Shown: positions 15,291-15,860 of the stretch, one piece after another
Position numbering within the stretch: position 1 is the first letter of the stretch
Layout of the letters: every line of letters begins with the position of its first letter
Source of the DNA: Pseudomonadota bacterium
Lineage (GTDB): Bacteria; Pseudomonadota; Gammaproteobacteria; Burkholderiales; Thiobacillaceae
Reading direction: 5' to 3'
DNA length: 15,860 nucleotides
Assembly (NCBI GenBank): GCA_021836225.1
Contig: JAKBJA010000101.1
Coordinates: 1-15,860, forward strand
Position numbers and translations under genes: made by a program
The notes under the pieces: generated by a model
Databases searched by the model: none
Told to the model about the DNA's origin: nothing
What the model saw: the letters and a program-made list of their open reading frames with translations, nothing else

Positions 15291-15860
15291 ATGCGTAATC
15301 TGCAAAAACTGGCCGCCGGCGCACTCGAAGAGGTGATGGCCGGTGCGGCCTTGCACCAGGTGCTGCCGCGATGCCTGCAGCACCTGAATACGCCGGGTGA
15401 GCGCGGTGCCCTGCAGGACATCGTGTACGGCAGCCTGCGCCAGCTGGGGCGCCTGGATGCCTGGCTGGCGGCGCTGCTGGAGCGCCCGTTGACCGACCCC
15501 CAACTCGGCTGGCTGCTGCGCGTGGCCATTTATCAACTCGCGTATACCCGTGCGCCGGCACACGCCGTGGTGCACAACGCGGTCACCGCGGCGGGTCAGG
15601 GCTGGCGGCGCGGGCTCGCCAATGCCGTGCTGCGCAACTTTCAGCGGCGCCGCGCCGAGCTGGAAAAAATCGCGGAAGAACAACCGTCCGCACGCTGGTC
15701 GCACCCCGACTGGTGGATTGCCAAGCTGCAAGCCGAGCATCCCCATCATTGGCAGGGCATCCTCGAAGCCAGCCTGCTGCACCCGCCGTTCACCCTGCGC
15801 GTCAATCGCCGTCACGGCGACGTCGCGGGCTATCTGCGGCGCTTGAACGAGGCCGGGCTG
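15291..15860 (+). CDS. rsmB: 16S rRNA (cytosine-967-C5) methyltransferase, 5' part (3' end beyond window)
   Basis: RsmB (Sun) methylates C967 of 16S rRNA. Only the first 190 codons are inside the window. They cover the NusB-like N-terminal RNA-binding domain: LQDIVYGSLRQLGRLDAWL (about 42-60), VAIYQLAYTRAPAHAVVHNAV (about 80-100) and GLANAVLRNF (about 108-117). Then HPDWWIAKLQAEHP (about 141-154) leads into the linker to the methyltransferase domain. The SAM-binding and catalytic cysteine motifs lie beyond the edge. The ATG at 15291 is preceded by an in-frame stop at 15282, so this is the first possible ATG in frame. It follows fmt by 39 bases, the usual def-fmt-rsmB order. The N-terminal domain alone resembles NusB, but context and the linker favour RsmB. 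Confidence 0.93.
   Translation, partial: MRNLQKLAAGALEEVMAGAALHQVLPRCLQHLNTPGERGALQDIVYGSLRQLGRLDAWLAALLERPLTDPQLGWLLRVAIYQLAYTRAPAHAVVHNAVTAAGQGWRRGLANAVLRNFQRRRAELEKIAEEQPSARWSHPDWWIAKLQAEHPHHWQGILEASLLHPPFTLRVNRRHGDVAGYLRRLNEAGL

Overview
This window is a chromosomal replication-origin neighbourhood of a GC-rich proteobacterium, most likely a betaproteobacterium. The reasons are the order rpmH/rnpA/yidC divergent from dnaA-dnaN-gyrB with no recF between dnaN and gyrB, the LysM-dprA-smg-topA string, and the divergent def-fmt-rsmB cluster. A Thiobacillus-like or other Nitrosomonadales-type host would fit, but that is my inference from gene order and protein style, not from a database search.

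Layout from left to right. Positions 1-2105 (minus strand) hold rpmH, rnpA and the 5' part of yidC (cut by the window edge); the yidD gene that commonly lies between rnpA and yidC is not there. Positions 2106-2290 are a divergent control region with a strong sigma70-type promoter for rpmH and a perfect DnaA box in front of dnaA. Positions 2291-7513 (plus) are dnaA, dnaN and gyrB. The 180-bp dnaA-dnaN gap is the best oriC candidate: three DnaA boxes, AT-rich unwinding candidates and an IHF-like site. A strong two-way terminator (7541-7571) separates gyrB from the convergent block. That block (13624 down to 7617, minus) is LysM protein gene, dprA, smg, topA and a small CheY-fold pseudo-receiver gene that overlaps the end of topA by four bases. 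A 143-bp divergent control region (13640-13782) leads to def, fmt and rsmB (plus; rsmB is cut by the right edge).

The genes cover chromosome initiation (dnaA, oriC), the sliding clamp (dnaN), supercoiling control (gyrB against topA, facing each other across one terminator), DNA uptake and recombination (dprA), N-formylmethionine handling (fmt adds the formyl group, def removes it), ribosome and tRNA maturation (rpmH, rnpA, rsmB) and membrane protein insertion (yidC).

The most unusual item is a 265-bp non-coding element (10625-10889) inserted between smg and topA. It has 30-bp terminal inverted repeats (28/30 identical), a TTTA duplication on both sides that contains the smg stop codon, and two internal nested hairpins. 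It looks like a miniature inverted-repeat transposable element that separated topA from an ancestral smg-topA junction only three bases long. The second item is the degenerate receiver protein translationally coupled to topA. No CRISPR array, tRNA, rRNA or intact insertion sequence was seen, and no stretch above 300 bases lacks a gene.
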